Source: Vespa crabro
Taxonomy: Eukaryota; Arthropoda; Insecta; Hymenoptera; Vespidae
Assembly: GCF_910589235.1 (NCBI RefSeq)
Contig: NC_060961.1
Location: 9,190,666-9,254,665 of the forward strand
Reading direction: 5' to 3'
DNA: 64,000 nucleotides
The translations under genes were made by a program, and so were the position numbers. The notes below the pieces were generated by a model, which did no database searches, was not told where the DNA came from, and was given only the letters and a program-made list of their open reading frames with translations. Below are positions 20,580-30,295 of this stretch, piece after piece (the stretch's first letter is position 1; each line of letters begins with the position of its first letter).

Positions 20580-23260
20580 CTATTCCCAGTGAAATAGCAC
20601 TATTACAATATCCTGTTGTTTCAGACTTAAGTAAATAGATCTTGAGGCTTTTTTTTTAAGTCTTCTTGCTGTATTGTTGTAGAGAGTGTTGGCTAACGGT
20701 TTAGAGTGGTTTAGGGTCCTTGTTCTATATTTGTCAGATATCTGCTGTATCTCCTTTGATACTGCTGGGATTTGTAAATCATTACGTAAGTCCTCGTTTT
20801 TGACATACCATGGCGCGTCCACAATTGTGCGGATTATTATTGTTTGCATAGCTTTCATTTTGGAGATATAACTTTTAGCTACCGTGTCCCATAACAGGAT
20901 GCTGTACATCCAAATAGACTTTATTATTGTTTTTTATATTAGTAATTTATTTTCTATACTTAGTTTAGATTTTCGTCCTGTTAACCAATAAATATCTTTT
21001 CTTTTAAGTTTAATTTGTAGTATTTTTTAATGTGTTGTTCCCAGGTTAGTTTAGAGTCAAGGTGCAAACCCAAATATTTGATTGATTTTGTTTACGATAT
21101 TTCATTATTGTATATAGTGATTGCTGGTACTTTGCCTTTGCAAAGAGTGAGTGTAATGTGATTGCATTTATTGTACTTGACTTTAATTTTTCGATCTATC
21201 AGCCATTTTTCAAGCAATTTTATGTGATTTTGCAAGATTTTAGCTGCTTTTTATGGCTCTTCGTGTGTAGCTAAGATTGCAGTATCGTCGGCGATTGTGC
21301 TTAATATAGTGTCTTGCGTTGTCGGGATATTCGCAGTGTAGAGCGTATAGAGGTCCAGATTTAGTACACTTCCTTGTGGTACACCGGTAAATATTACGTG
21401 TACAGCTGAGTGCGAGTCTTTAACTTTTACGTAAAAGGTTCTATTGTTTAGGTATGATTTAAATAATAGATAAATTGGTACTGGGAAGTATTGTTTTATA
21501 GTTTTCAATAAGCCATACCTTGTCAAAGGCTTTTTCTACGTCTAAGAATAGACATGTACAGTATTTATTGATTTCTATAGCAGTTGTTATTTGATTAATT
21601 AATCTGTGGACCTGTTCAGTTGTAGCATGTTTCTCCCTAAAGCCAAACTGGTGATCTGATATTAATCGTTTTTTATTAATTATTTTTTTAATTCTAATAT
21701 TACTTTTTCTAAAAGTTTAGATAGAATCGGTAATAAGGAAATAGGTCTGTAAGAGGATAGTGCATGAATATCTTTATTCGGCTTAAGCAGCATTATTATT
21801 TCTGTCAGTTTCCATAAGTCAAGGAAGTAATAGAGTCTAAGTACGGCGTTAAATGTTATGGTAATTATTCTGATGGCTTTTTCTGGAAGTTCTTTAATTA
21901 CTTTCCCACTAATGAGATCAAAGTCTGGAAATTTTTTAGTTTTCATTGTATTTATCAATTGTTTTATTTCTTTTTTTGTAGTCTTGTATATTGTTGTTTT
22001 GATCTTCGCTTTCAGTACTATCGCATACAGTTGTAGCATTTCCTGTTGTAGCCATACTATTTGGCTGAAAAGTTTGATATAAGTGGTTAGCAAATGTCTT
22101 GGCTTGTTCCATGGACATCTTTGCCCAAGATCCGTTTGGTTTTTGCTATGCTGGAGTCTACATTATTGGTCTTTTTAATTTTTTTGTTGTCTTCCAGAGT
22201 GAATAGTTTGTATCTCCATTTGCCGTAAGGTTTAACAGATATTTGCTAAACCCGAAATTATAGTATTCTTTTATCATTATTTTAACATCCCTTGTGAGTG
22301 CATTTAACTGCCTTTTATTTTCTTCTGTTTTATGCCTTTGTCATTTGTATTCAGCTTTTCTTTTTTGTTTAATTTTCTGCAAAATATAGGCTGGATATGA
22401 ACAGCTCGTTTTATTTTCTTATATGTTAAGAGTAGATAATCATGCTGACTCTTGAATTATTCTTGTTATGTAGTCCACGGCATTCTTGATGTGTCCTGGT
22501 GTTTTTGGAGGGATTTTGAAATTTAATTTTTCATCAATAGTTGACCTAAATTTATCCCGGTCCGTATTTTTATTGTATAATTTGAGTGTAATTTCTATGT
22601 AGATTGGTTTTTGTAGAAATTCTATCAATAGTGTAATTAGAGCTCAGTTCTGTGCTTGAGATTAATTTGAAGTGCGCTTTGTTCAGTCCGTTAGTTATAG
22701 CGAAATCTAGAAGATCTGGTGATTTGTTTGATGCTGCTGACCAATAGGTGGGTTCCCCGGTTGATAGTGGTGTTAATGATAATTTCTGTGTGACTGTGTC
22801 GAGCAGTGTTTTACTCCTAGGTGAAGTTCTTTTTGATCTCCAATATTTGTACTTAGAATTGTAGTCCCCTACTGCTATAAATTTGTTTCCTAGACTTTTA
22901 AAGAAGTGTGAATATTGCTCTTGAGTAATTTTATGTTTTGGCAGTGAATATATAGTCAATATTTGTGTTTCTCCAGTTATGGTTCCTAATTGTTGTTGCT
23001 TGTAGATAGTCAAGTGGAGTGTTGGCATATAGTTGGTGTTCAATATTATTTTTAATGATAATCGCAGAACTCCCATGTATTTCTCCCGATGGGTGCTTTG
23101 TATCATATATGTAGTGTGGTATTTTTATATAATTTTTATCTGTAAGGTGAGTTTCTGAAATTATCATAATATCAATGTTATGTGTGTAGATGAAAATTTT
23201 GAGTTCTTGAAGTCTTTGTTGTAACCCTATGGTATTCCAAACAGCTATTCTGATTGATCA
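20580..23260 (-). pseudogene. Jockey ORF2: endonuclease and reverse transcriptase, broken
   Basis: The endonuclease shows MIISETHLTDKNYIKIPHY (from 23167), HPSGEIHGSSAIIIKNNIEH, GNKFIAVGDYNSKYKYW near 22890-22840 (GDYN, catalytic Asp) and a C-terminal DLLDFAITNGL block. The reverse transcriptase shows SSYRPISLLPILSKLLEKV near 21756-21700, LFLDVEKAFDKVW near 21540-21505 (palm motif A Asp), VPQGSVL near 21390 (motif B) and STIADDTAILATHEE near 21295-21251 (motif C, the YADD-equivalent Asp pair intact). A tail to about 20590 contains PWYVKNEDLRNDLQIPAV, typical of the Jockey C-terminus. Frameshifts occur at about 23100, 22560 and 21690, and there are several stops. All catalytic motifs are present, so inactivation is by frame disruption. 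Confidence 0.8.
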
Positions 23261-23639
23261 CATCCATTATTTGTAGGTATTCAAGAATTTTGTTAAAAGA
23301 TCTAACATAACGGTTATTTGATGTGTTTGTTGCTGTAACAGTAAGTTTGTGTTGAGAGCATGTCTGTTATGAGTTCTATATTTTTAGCAGATAAAATACA
23401 GTATTTTAGCAGATTAAAAGTTGTTTAAATTCTGTATATTCGTTTCCAGTAGAATTTTTTGAGCAAGTAGGAGGTGCTAGGTTTTGTTGTTGTGAGGTCT
23501 GTTTGACTGTTACTTATGCATAGGTTCTGTTATTCTTGAAAAAGTGTTTAGTATAGTTTTGAGAAGTGTCTATTTTTAAATTGTATTCTGTCGTATAAGA
23601 AATATGGTTATTGTTAGTTTCAAATAATGTTCTTCATCT

Positions 23640-24628
23640 TAATGGAGGAAATGTTTTGTGTTGTAGTTGTTTACGTACCAAACAGTCTTTATAACTTGCT
23701 GGATGATTACCTTAAAGCATTTTACGTTTACTAGTTTACCCTGTTGTAGGCAAAATGTAGTTAAGTAATTGCCTGTACATTTAACATAAGCAGGTAACCT
23801 ATTGCAGTAATTCTTCTTTGTATGACAGTAGGTTTGGCAGTGATGGCATTGAGATATGTCACGTTTCGGTCTTGGCAGTTCGAATTTAATTAATGTGTTA
23901 AGTAGTTTTTCTATGCTGTATATGTCCTTGTTATTATTATTTGCTTCAAGTTCAATTGTAAATAGAGGTAGTGGCTATTTAGTATCATATTTGACTATAT
24001 TATTAATCAACCTAACAACGTGTTTGTGTTGCTTGAATTCGTCAATGATTTTCTGTAAATTTATTTTTGGATGAATTCCACGTAGAATTACCTTGTAACT
24101 TCTTTAACTTGATAGGTGTGAAAATCTGCGTTTTTGCCTTTTAACTCGCTTATTTCTGTTCTATAGTGATCCGAGGATGATAATTGGATTTTTGTCTGAT
24201 TATCTTTGAGTTGCTTTAAAATAAAATTGTTGTTACCTGCTTGTTGCACAAGTAATTTTATCAGCGGTTCAATGACTTGAGCCTGAATGTAAATAGGAGG
24301 AGGTTTATTTTCTTCATTTGTTTGGTGTCTTCATTTGTTTTAGTGTTACCTGTTGGTGTAGCATCGGTTTCAGAGAGGATACTATATGAGTGTGTATTAG
24401 CATATCCCACACTTCGGATTGATGGAATGTGCATGAATCTGTCATATCCGCGCCTGTATTAGACTTTCTTTTTTTGCTAGTAGATAGAAACTCAGCTCGA
24501 TAGATTGAAGCGTTCGTAAACATATCGATATCCTCTACTTCGTTATTTGATGTATTCCGTGTGGAGCAGGTGTCTCCCAATTTTAAGATTTTTAGCTTTA
24601 TTGGTGACATATTTGAGCCAGCAGCCAT
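23640..24628 (-). pseudogene. Jockey ORF1 (gag-like) with zinc knuckles, broken
   Basis: ORF1 proteins of this clade bind element RNA in the particle. The start is ATG at 24628 (MAAGSNMSPIKL). A low-complexity polar N-terminus follows. Towards the C-terminal end, around 23860-23660, the reading gives CHHCQTYCHTKKNYC, RLPAYVKCTGNYLTTFC and related wording, which correspond to the tandem CCHC zinc knuckles of Jockey ORF1 (family CxxCQxYxHTKxYC then CVKCxGxH). Some spacing residues have changed. Stops and a frameshift between the N-terminal part and the knuckles prevent translation. The start is chosen because it is the first ATG of the conserved-looking frame and has no upstream extension. Confidence 0.65.
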
Positions 24629-24790
24629 ACGATGTACGCTTATTGTCTCACCGCGCCGAGATATTACAAGAGGTCGTTAATGTAGGCTACAAGAACTGTA
24701 AACAAAAATAAATCGCGAGCGATAGGAAATATGTCTATTCTGTATAAAGTTAGCGAGCAGACTGAATGTGATCTATAAAAAGAGAAAGCC

Positions 24791-25104
24791 CGGAAGCACT
24801 AAGTTTAGATTTTTCTTAATTCCATTATGATACTATTTACTCTACCCGATGAGCATAAGGTAAAGTCTAGTTAGGAAATATCATTGATTGGAAGAAAAAG
24901 AAGTGATGTGGATCTCCAGTAGTGGAGGTCGCTCGAACAAATGTCTATTTAACTTCGATGTTTTTTCTTTCTCGAAAACGATGTTTCAAGAGAAAAGGTT
25001 ACACCGGCATATAGAGTGATCTCCTATAGTTTCATTCTATTAGGATTTAATTTTTATCTTCCTTTAGTAAGAGTAGCCAGATTAAGGAAATGATTTCTCA
25101 ATGT
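24791..25104. other. Spacer between Jockey 5' end and piggyBac relic C
   Basis: I see no coding motif. The sequence is less AT-rich than the deserts to the left and may include the 5' untranslated region of the Jockey element. Confidence 0.35.
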
Positions 25105-25600
25105 TTTTTAGCACATTCGGTACAACGTCGGTTCCTGGGACCGATGCTGAACATTTCATTTGGGCGGCGTCAATCTCTATGGACCGTTACTGTTCTTTGC
25201 ATTTAGTCGGTATTGGAACCTGAGAACTGACAATATAAACTTATAAAATAAACTTGGTAATTCATATAATATGAAAAATGTTTTCACTTTTTTAATGTAA
25301 TTTATTGTAATAATCTAACAATGAGGTTTAGTTTCACACGTATTACAACACATTATGATTTTTCTGGTTTTATCTATTGCTATTACTCGATCGAATGGTA
25401 TTATATTTATATTGGGCAGTATTTTCGCACCTTATGTGCTTCTCCTTGTTTTTTTCCAAACAATGAATATGTTTTGGATTCACCCCAGTTAGAATTTCTT
25501 CATTTGTGAATTGTGTCAGTGCATCAGCAAATTTTTTACGGAATGTCGTGATTGATATTTTTTGTCCAGTTACTTCTTGAAACATAAATAGCGCATTTAT
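25105..25600 (-). pseudogene. piggyBac-like transposase relic C (C-terminal end)
   Basis: The minus strand reads MFQEVTGQKISITTFRKKFADAL (from 25585), then QFTNEEILTGVNPKHIHCLEKNKEKHIRCEN. Near 25350-25315 a CNTCETKPHC-like string appears. These correspond to the last helix and the cysteine-rich C-terminal domain of piggyBac transposases. Upstream parts are absent. Around 25107 the plus strand reads TTAGCACATTCGGTACAACG, which may be a decayed TTAA plus terminal repeat of the same copy; that border is inference. The ITTFRK(K/Q) wording is shared with relic B at 13345, so the two belong to related subfamilies. Confidence 0.55.
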
Positions 25601-25689
25601 AATAGAATATTTAATAAAAGATTTATAACAGAATATTTAATAAAAGAATGTTAATTTTCTATATCATTTTATCGGTTTTCGTAAAGAGC

Positions 25690-26213
25690 TACTTTAAGCA
25701 TTCATTTAATCTGAGAGATCAATAGCAGTCTTACCTCCATTGTGCCTAACGATTATTTTCAGTTTGCGGCAAAATCCTTTTTTTGCATGAATATTTATGT
25801 AGATTTTATTTAAATACTTAGTAACTTGCTGGGAATTGTCTGCTGGAGCACCGTTCTGCTGAAGATACCTCATATTTTGCCGTGCATTTAGAAAAATTTC
25901 TATATTATGCAAAAGAACTTATAGGCCGGACTCTAGAAATTTATAGTCAGTGTTACGTTAAAATAATATGACTCGATATCACCAATTATTCAAGCTATGT
26001 CCCACTTGATTATTAGTTTTTCTCCTAAGGCATGGATTTCCAGTAAACTGTACGTTCATTTTGTCGATTGAACATTTCATTGTTTATAAATATCGGCTTA
26101 TCTTCAAAAGATTTGAAACATAAAATTTTCATTTTCTTGAATACGTCATAAAAAATATCGGCAGCAGTTACTTCATTCTTCGGACTTCGTCTCCAGGTTG
26201 CAACGTTTGTCCG
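25690..26213 (-). pseudogene. DUF4817-type transposase, catalytic part (broken)
   Basis: On the minus strand, about 26070-26010 reads FINNEMFNRQNERTVYWKSMP. This resembles the family's F(T)NNGMFNRHNxHYW block just after the first catalytic residue. About 25885-25780 reads NARQNMRYLQQNGAPADNSQQVTKYLN, matching the NVRQNMxxQxDGAPAHxSxxVxxYLN block that carries the second catalytic Asp. Here DGAPAH has become NGAPAD, so the Asp is lost. The N-terminal half of the same family lies at 27263-27530 on the same strand. The two halves are separated by the piggyBac element at 26218-27262, so I interpret them as one split gene with further internal loss. Confidence 0.6.
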
Positions 26214-26228
26214 TTAACCTTTTTGCGA

Positions 26229-26465
26229 CGTGTGCCGTCTATATACAGCATATTGGTGCATCACAGCGATTAATGCCGTCTACATACGACAGTTACTTCT
26301 TGGCCCATCCCTGGGGCTCCCGGCTGACGCCGTTTATACACGGAAGTCATTTATTAGTTTACAGCGGCTAACGCCGTCTAGATACAGCAGTCACTTATTG
26401 GTTTACAGAGGTTGTTGCCAACAATATACGGCCAACAATATACGGCCAACAATATACAAAAGATT
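26229..26465. repeat. Left subterminal minisatellite of piggyBac E
   Basis: Four imperfect units of about 41-55 bases share GCCGTCTA(T/C/G)ATAC, a CAGTCACTTATTGG-like middle and TTTACAGCGG. They are followed by three exact copies of a 14-base unit, CCAACAATATACGG, the last of which is interrupted (26430-26465). The array lies between the terminal repeat and the coding segment. It is not found elsewhere in the window. Confidence 0.7.
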
Positions 26466-27055
26466 TTATTGTTGGATGGATAAAAAGGAGGTTTTTAAGT
26501 TCGTAAGTGTACCAAAACGTTCTATAAAAGAAAAAATAGTACGAAAACTAGCTTGTATATATGATTATAATAATTTTATGGGAACAGTTAATAATACCGG
26601 CATGGTATTAAGCACAATTGCTTCAACACGTAAAAGTACAAAATGATACAAAAAATATTTCATGCACATGATAGATATGTGTATATGGAACGCTTATTGC
26701 TTATACAAGTTGAAGACCGGTGTAACTATATCTATGGCGAAATTTCATTTAAAATTAATTGAGCAATTACTTGCAAAATATCAAAATTCAATACAGCGAC
26801 ATTCTTTTAATACAAGTTTTAATTCTACTGATAATAATCCTACAAGACTCACAGAAAGATACTTTCCTACTTCGTATACATCCGAAGGAAAAAATAAAAT
26901 ACGAAGATGCGCTATTTGCAATAAAACAATAGGAGACGTGAATCACGTTATGAGTGCAAAGAATACAATGTTGGATTATGTATTTGTCCCTGTTTAAAAA
27001 TTTATCATACTATAAAAGATTATTAAAAAATAATATGGAATAAATATTATTAAAA
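26466..27055 (+). pseudogene. piggyBac E transposase, C-terminal part
   Basis: This is the best preserved transposase segment in the window. It begins near MDKKEVFKFVSVPKRS (26476) and continues KIVRKLACIYDYNNFMGTVNNTGMVLSTIASTRKSTK, equivalent to the piggyBac (Y)NxxMGxVDxxD block. One stop at 26644-26646 (TGA where the family has Trp) interrupts it. The frame resumes with YKKYFMHMIDMCIWNAYCLYKLKTG and runs to the cysteine-rich domain (RRCAICNKTIGD near 26905, then YECKEYNVGLCICPCLKIYH after a frameshift near 26945). The family's metal-binding Cys/His pattern is therefore largely intact. The catalytic Asp residues lie in the deleted part. Only two lesions in about 190 codons suggest a fairly recent insertion. 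Confidence 0.8.
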
Positions 27056-27117
27056 TCATAATTATATTATTATTTTATTTCAATAGTGAACTTAAAATAA
27101 AGCTATAAATACATTGA

Positions 27118-27260
27118 TGGCGAAGTATGATTCCCTGCGCTTTCGCGGAAGACGACAAAGTATGCTATAGGTGCACTGTCGCGAAAGACGACAAAGTATG
27201 GTCAGTCGCGCTGTTGCGAAAAGTGGCGAAGTATGGTACAGGTGCGTCGTCGCGAAAGGG
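27118..27260. repeat. Right subterminal 36-bp repeats of piggyBac E
   Basis: Four units of 35-36 bases, each starting (T/C)G(G/A)C(G/A)AAGTATG and ending in a version of GTCGCGAAAG. The last unit contains the terminal repeat CGTCGCGAAAGGG itself. The end motif is therefore repeated inward at about 36-base spacing, as expected for multiple transposase binding sites, though that role is inference. Confidence 0.75.
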
Positions 27261-27262
27261 TT

Positions 27263-27530
27263 TTAAGGATGTGAAAATTCTTTAGTCGAATCTCGCACAG
27301 ACAGATGTGGTTTGACGTTTATTAGTATTGATATCACACTATCATCACTTTTAGTAACTGGTTTCAGTACATTTCGTTTCAATTTGGGAAAGAAGTTATA
27401 TTGGAATAAATTAAATTTATAAAAATAGGAATACGAAAGTTGTTGCCAATTGGGATACGTTTCATGATACAGCCTTGCAGCCTCAATACCATTTTGATTG
27501 GATTTATTAAACAAAATGAACAATCATTGT
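27263..27530 (-). pseudogene. DUF4817-type transposase, N-terminal helix-turn-helix part
   Basis: The minus strand reads MFILFNKSNQNGIEAARLYHETYPNWQQLSYSYFYK (from 27523). This corresponds to the DUF4817 wording MLxIYGECxxNxxxAARLYxExxPxRxxPSxxxFxR, a helix-turn-helix DNA-binding region found in a group of insect transposases. VKPHLSVRDSTKEF near 27305-27275 matches the conserved NPHxSTRDxARE segment that precedes the second helix-turn-helix. The reading stops exactly at the TTAA bordering piggyBac E, and catalytic pieces of the same family resume beyond that element at 26213. Strand and order agree with one interrupted gene. Confidence 0.65.
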
Positions 27531-27804
27531 TCGTAAATATAATGATTTTGAAACAGCGACTCGCTAAATTATCACGCACGGGTAATGAATATTTTCTAAT
27601 GGAAATCGTAATCTTATATTAATATTAGTGATTAATATTAGTAGCCGGTTCATTACAATGGAACAAAAATTGCAATAGAACATAACGTAAATACTCTAGA
27701 ACACTTGCCAGCAGATCAAAATAATTCAGAAAACTTTTAATATATAATTTTAACTTCCTAACTCGAAACAATTTTACGAATATTAGACAAGCTTCTTGTA
27801 GCTA
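27531..27804. other. Spacer, nothing recognised
   Basis: AT-rich sequence between the DUF4817-type N-terminus and the mariner left end. No coding motif or repeat was recognised beyond a short TTAATATTAGTGA duplication near 27617-27640. Confidence 0.4.
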
Positions 27805-27865
27805 CGAGGTGCTCTGAAAAATTTTTCGACTTCAACATGAAGATGGCAGGACTCGTCAACAAAAT

Positions 27866-28150
27866 GTGGCGATCTCGTCGCGACTATTACACCTCCTCCA
27901 GCAAGACACATAACTAACACGCCTCGGCGCCACCAAACGCACACGTGTGTAACCAACTAAACAAAGTGAGAAACAAAAAGATGCCGAAAACAAAGGAGAC
28001 GACCTAGACGCCGGGAACACAAAAGAAATTATTCATTCTTTCTTTGATTTTTATTGAGACCACACCCATAGCAGCTTAAAGTGATAAAACTATGATTAAA
28101 CTATTGTATATCTAATAAAGTTAAATAAATATATTACAATTATTGCTTGA
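27866..28150. other. Possible insertion (solo-LTR-like) in mariner 5' region
   Basis: Mariner-like untranslated sequence (ATGAAGATGGCAGGACTCGTCAACAAAA region at 27837-27864, and TTTTTCTATATAGTGGGTTATCC from about 28160) is separated by about 285 bases of different character: GC-rich at its left, starting TGTGGCGATCTCGTCGCG. It has an AATAAAG signal-like site near 28117 and ends near TTGATGTACA. The TG...CA ends, internal AATAAA and size would fit a solo LTR. No clear target-site duplication is seen, so this is tentative. Confidence 0.35.
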
Positions 28151-28319
28151 TGTACAAAGTGTTTTTCTATATAGTGGGTTATCCACGAGAAATTCACAAA
28201 AAGCTAGGGAATGTATTTGCGTATCTTTTGAAAGATTCTCACCAAAATTCCAGCCATTTGGATGCGCAATTGTTGTTTGACAATCATTTGAGTGAGTCGA
28301 TATGAGTGTTTTTGTGAAA

Positions 28320-29265
28320 ATGAAAAAAATCGAGTATCAAGCTGTCATTAAATATTTGTTTTTGAAAGGCAATACGCCTATGTAAATAAAAGATGAGTTG
28401 GACACAGTATACGAGACTCGAAATTTTGGGCAGCTGAATATAAACTTGGTCGTAACGGCTTAGAAGACGATGAACGTTTGGGTCATCCAAAAACTGCAAT
28501 CGCTGACGATAGCAGATGCTATAAATATGTCCAAAGAATGTGTTTGACATATATTGAGTCAAGATTTAGGGATAAAAAAGCTGTCCGCGCGTTGGCTTCC
28601 ACGTTTGCTCACGTTAGAACCAAAATGTTTTCGAATGAACATTTCCAACGCTCTGTTAGCCCAGTTTAGGCGCAGATTAATTACTGTAGATTAAACTTGG
28701 ATACACCATTATATCTCAGAAACAAAAATACAGACAAAACTGCGAAGGGGGAATCGTCTCCAGAAAAAAGCAGAAACTTTTCGGCTGAGAAAGTGATGGC
28801 GACTGATTTTTGAGATAGTCATAGGGTTATTTTAATCGATTATCTTCGAAAACGTAAAAATATTACAGGAGCATACTACGCATCATTATTTGACAAGCTC
28901 AAGAGGTAGAAATTGCGGAAAAACGACCACATTTGCAGAAAATTAAAATTTTGTTTCATCAAGACAATGCATCAATTCACACCTCAGCATTTGCCATAGT
29001 GAAAATCTGAGAATTACGGTTTGAACTGTTTAACGACCCTTTTTACCCACCAGATCTAGCCTAAAGCGAACTTTTTTTATTCCCCAAGCTAAAAGTTGCG
29101 CTCAGGATAGAGATTTTCGTCAAAAGAGGAGACCATCACATTCGTAAACAATTATTTTGCAAAAAAAGACACCGAGTACTATTTAGACGGGTTAAAGAGA
29201 TGGGAGCATCGCTAGAAGAAGTGTATAGATTTACAAGAACACTATATAGAAAAATAAAAATAAAT
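28320..29265 (+). pseudogene. Mariner transposase, broken
   Basis: The start ATG at 28320 gives KKIEYQAVIKYLFLKGNTP, the standard mariner helix-turn-helix N-terminus, followed by a stop after NTPM. Later blocks appear in different frames. RPKTA-type wording lies near 28480. LITVD*TWIHHYISETK is near 28677-28728, holding the first catalytic Asp with the following Glu codon turned to TAA. AEKRPHLQKIKILFHQDNASIHTSA is near 28916-28990, with the second Asp. PPDLA*SELFLFPKLK is near 29045-29092, where the third catalytic Asp (family PSDYFLF) is Glu. The C-terminal tail ends near 29265. At least four frameshifts and several stops inactivate it. Spacing fits the D,D34D class. Confidence 0.8.
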
Positions 29266-29444
29266 TTGAAGAAAAAATGTCTTGTACTTTTGTTAGGTCG
29301 GCAACTTTTCAGATCACCCTCATACTTTAAAATGATTTTATATATGAAAAAATTATATTTTTACATCTTGAAAAATAAAATTTGTTAATTATTATACTTT
29401 CTATTTGTCCTATGTGTAAATTGTTCTTGTGTATTTGTCTTTTA

Positions 29445-30295
29445 TAAACCAATTGCTAAGATGGTTTGTCAGGGCACATATCGCAATAATACGTTATTTT
29501 ATGTCTTTCGTTGGGCACATTTCGTTTAGAGCAAATCTTGCTATCTTTCTTAACATCTGTTATAATAACATGCAACTTTCCATTTAAAACTTGAGAAAAT
29601 ACAATCTTGATCAAGAATTTAGCGAAAGGTTTCCTCTTAATTGATCAATCAAAGTTTTTACATATTGCAGATGAGTAAGTTCGTAAATTTATTTCTGCGT
29701 ATTTTCTCTACTTTATAAAGTATGTAAGGAATTAATTGAATGTATTACTAAATCTCAAAACATAGCTTCTCCTGCCATTTCAAAGACTTTCTTAGGAAAC
29801 AATTTGTGGTATCATATTTCCATTCGATCAACACCGCCCATATTTTTTGTATAGTTTTTGATGACATTTGGTTTTTTGACGATAATTTCAATATTACTTC
29901 GTTAAGTCCTTTTTATTTAAATTATTCGTGCATTATTCTAAGTGGTCAGACATGTGACAATTCTTTTCTTTTTCCACGCCAGAATTGCCTTTGTGGTATG
30001 CTACCGTGGATTTCTTGTAGAATTTTGTTTTTTTAATTGCATTTGATAATTCCTTTCTATTTGTTTGTTAGGATCGTTTTGGTTAAATGACATTTTATTT
30101 TGCGCAATCCTTGAGCCAAGGTGCAGCTTGTGTGAACATATGATCCTCGAGCACCAGGAAATTTATCCAAACAGATTCTATAAAGGATTCTGTAGTGGGA
30201 TCATATTTGGTACTGAAAGATCAAGTTTTATCAATACTTTGATTGTGAGAGCTATATCGCAAATATAGACACTATTTGAATTTGCTATTTAATAC
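29445..30295 (-). pseudogene. piggyBac-like transposase relic D
   Basis: Read on the minus strand from about 30290, the relic contains VLIKLDLSVPN-like wording, then RGKRKELSHV near 29965, YTKNMGGVDRME near 29838-29800 (the family signature NMGGVDRxDQ), SLKWQEK near 29790, YELTHLQYVKTLIDQLRGN near 29690-29630, and VLNGKLHVIITDVKKDSKICSKRNVPNERH with YYCDMCPDKP near 29590-29465. The last is the cysteine-rich C-terminal domain, its Cys residues kept. The catalytic first Asp block is not seen. Frames shift repeatedly. This is a lineage distinct from relics A, B, C and E, judged by the C-terminal wording. Confidence 0.65.

Larger units (their letters stand above)
20497..24790 (-). mobile_element. 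Near full-length Jockey-clade non-LTR retrotransposon (broken)
   Basis: This is one minus-strand element with ORF1 (about 24628-23640), ORF2 endonuclease (about 23260-22570), reverse transcriptase (about 22120-20930) and a C-terminal tail reaching about 20590. It ends in a poly(A) tail seen as a T-run near 20490-20497 on the plus strand. Length and order match a standard Jockey element of about 4.3 kb. The 5' end is placed near 24790 by loss of recognisable content. Frames are interrupted throughout, yet the key motifs are readable, so it is younger than the copy at the left edge. A truncated relative lies at 17510-17666. Confidence 0.8.
26214..27266 (+). mobile_element. Internally deleted piggyBac element E with ends and TTAA
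   Basis: The left end is TTAA (26214-26217) followed by CCTTTTTGCGACG. The right end is CGTCGCGAAAGGG (27248-27260), then TT and TTAA (27263-27266). The reverse complement of the right end, CCCTTTCGCGACG, matches the left at 11 of 13 positions. Inside are subterminal tandem repeats on both sides and the C-terminal part of a transposase. At about 1.05 kb it is too short for a full transposase of about 550-600 residues, so it is a deletion derivative. It splits the minus-strand DUF4817-type transposase. The extra TT before the right TTAA is an anomaly that could be drift. Confidence 0.7.
27805..29322 (+). mobile_element. Mariner element with both ends and TA duplication
   Basis: The left end at 27805 reads CGAGGTGCTCTGAAAAATTT. 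The right end at about 29293-29322 reads, as reverse complement, TGAGGGTGATCTGAAAAGTT. These are diverged mariner terminal inverted repeats. TA flanks both ends (27803-27804 and 29323-29324). The transposase relic runs on the plus strand from 28320. At 1518 bases the element is about 200-250 longer than a usual mariner; the excess lies between the left end and the 5' untranslated region, where a foreign insert is suspected. Both ends plus the transposase make this call firm. Confidence 0.85.
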
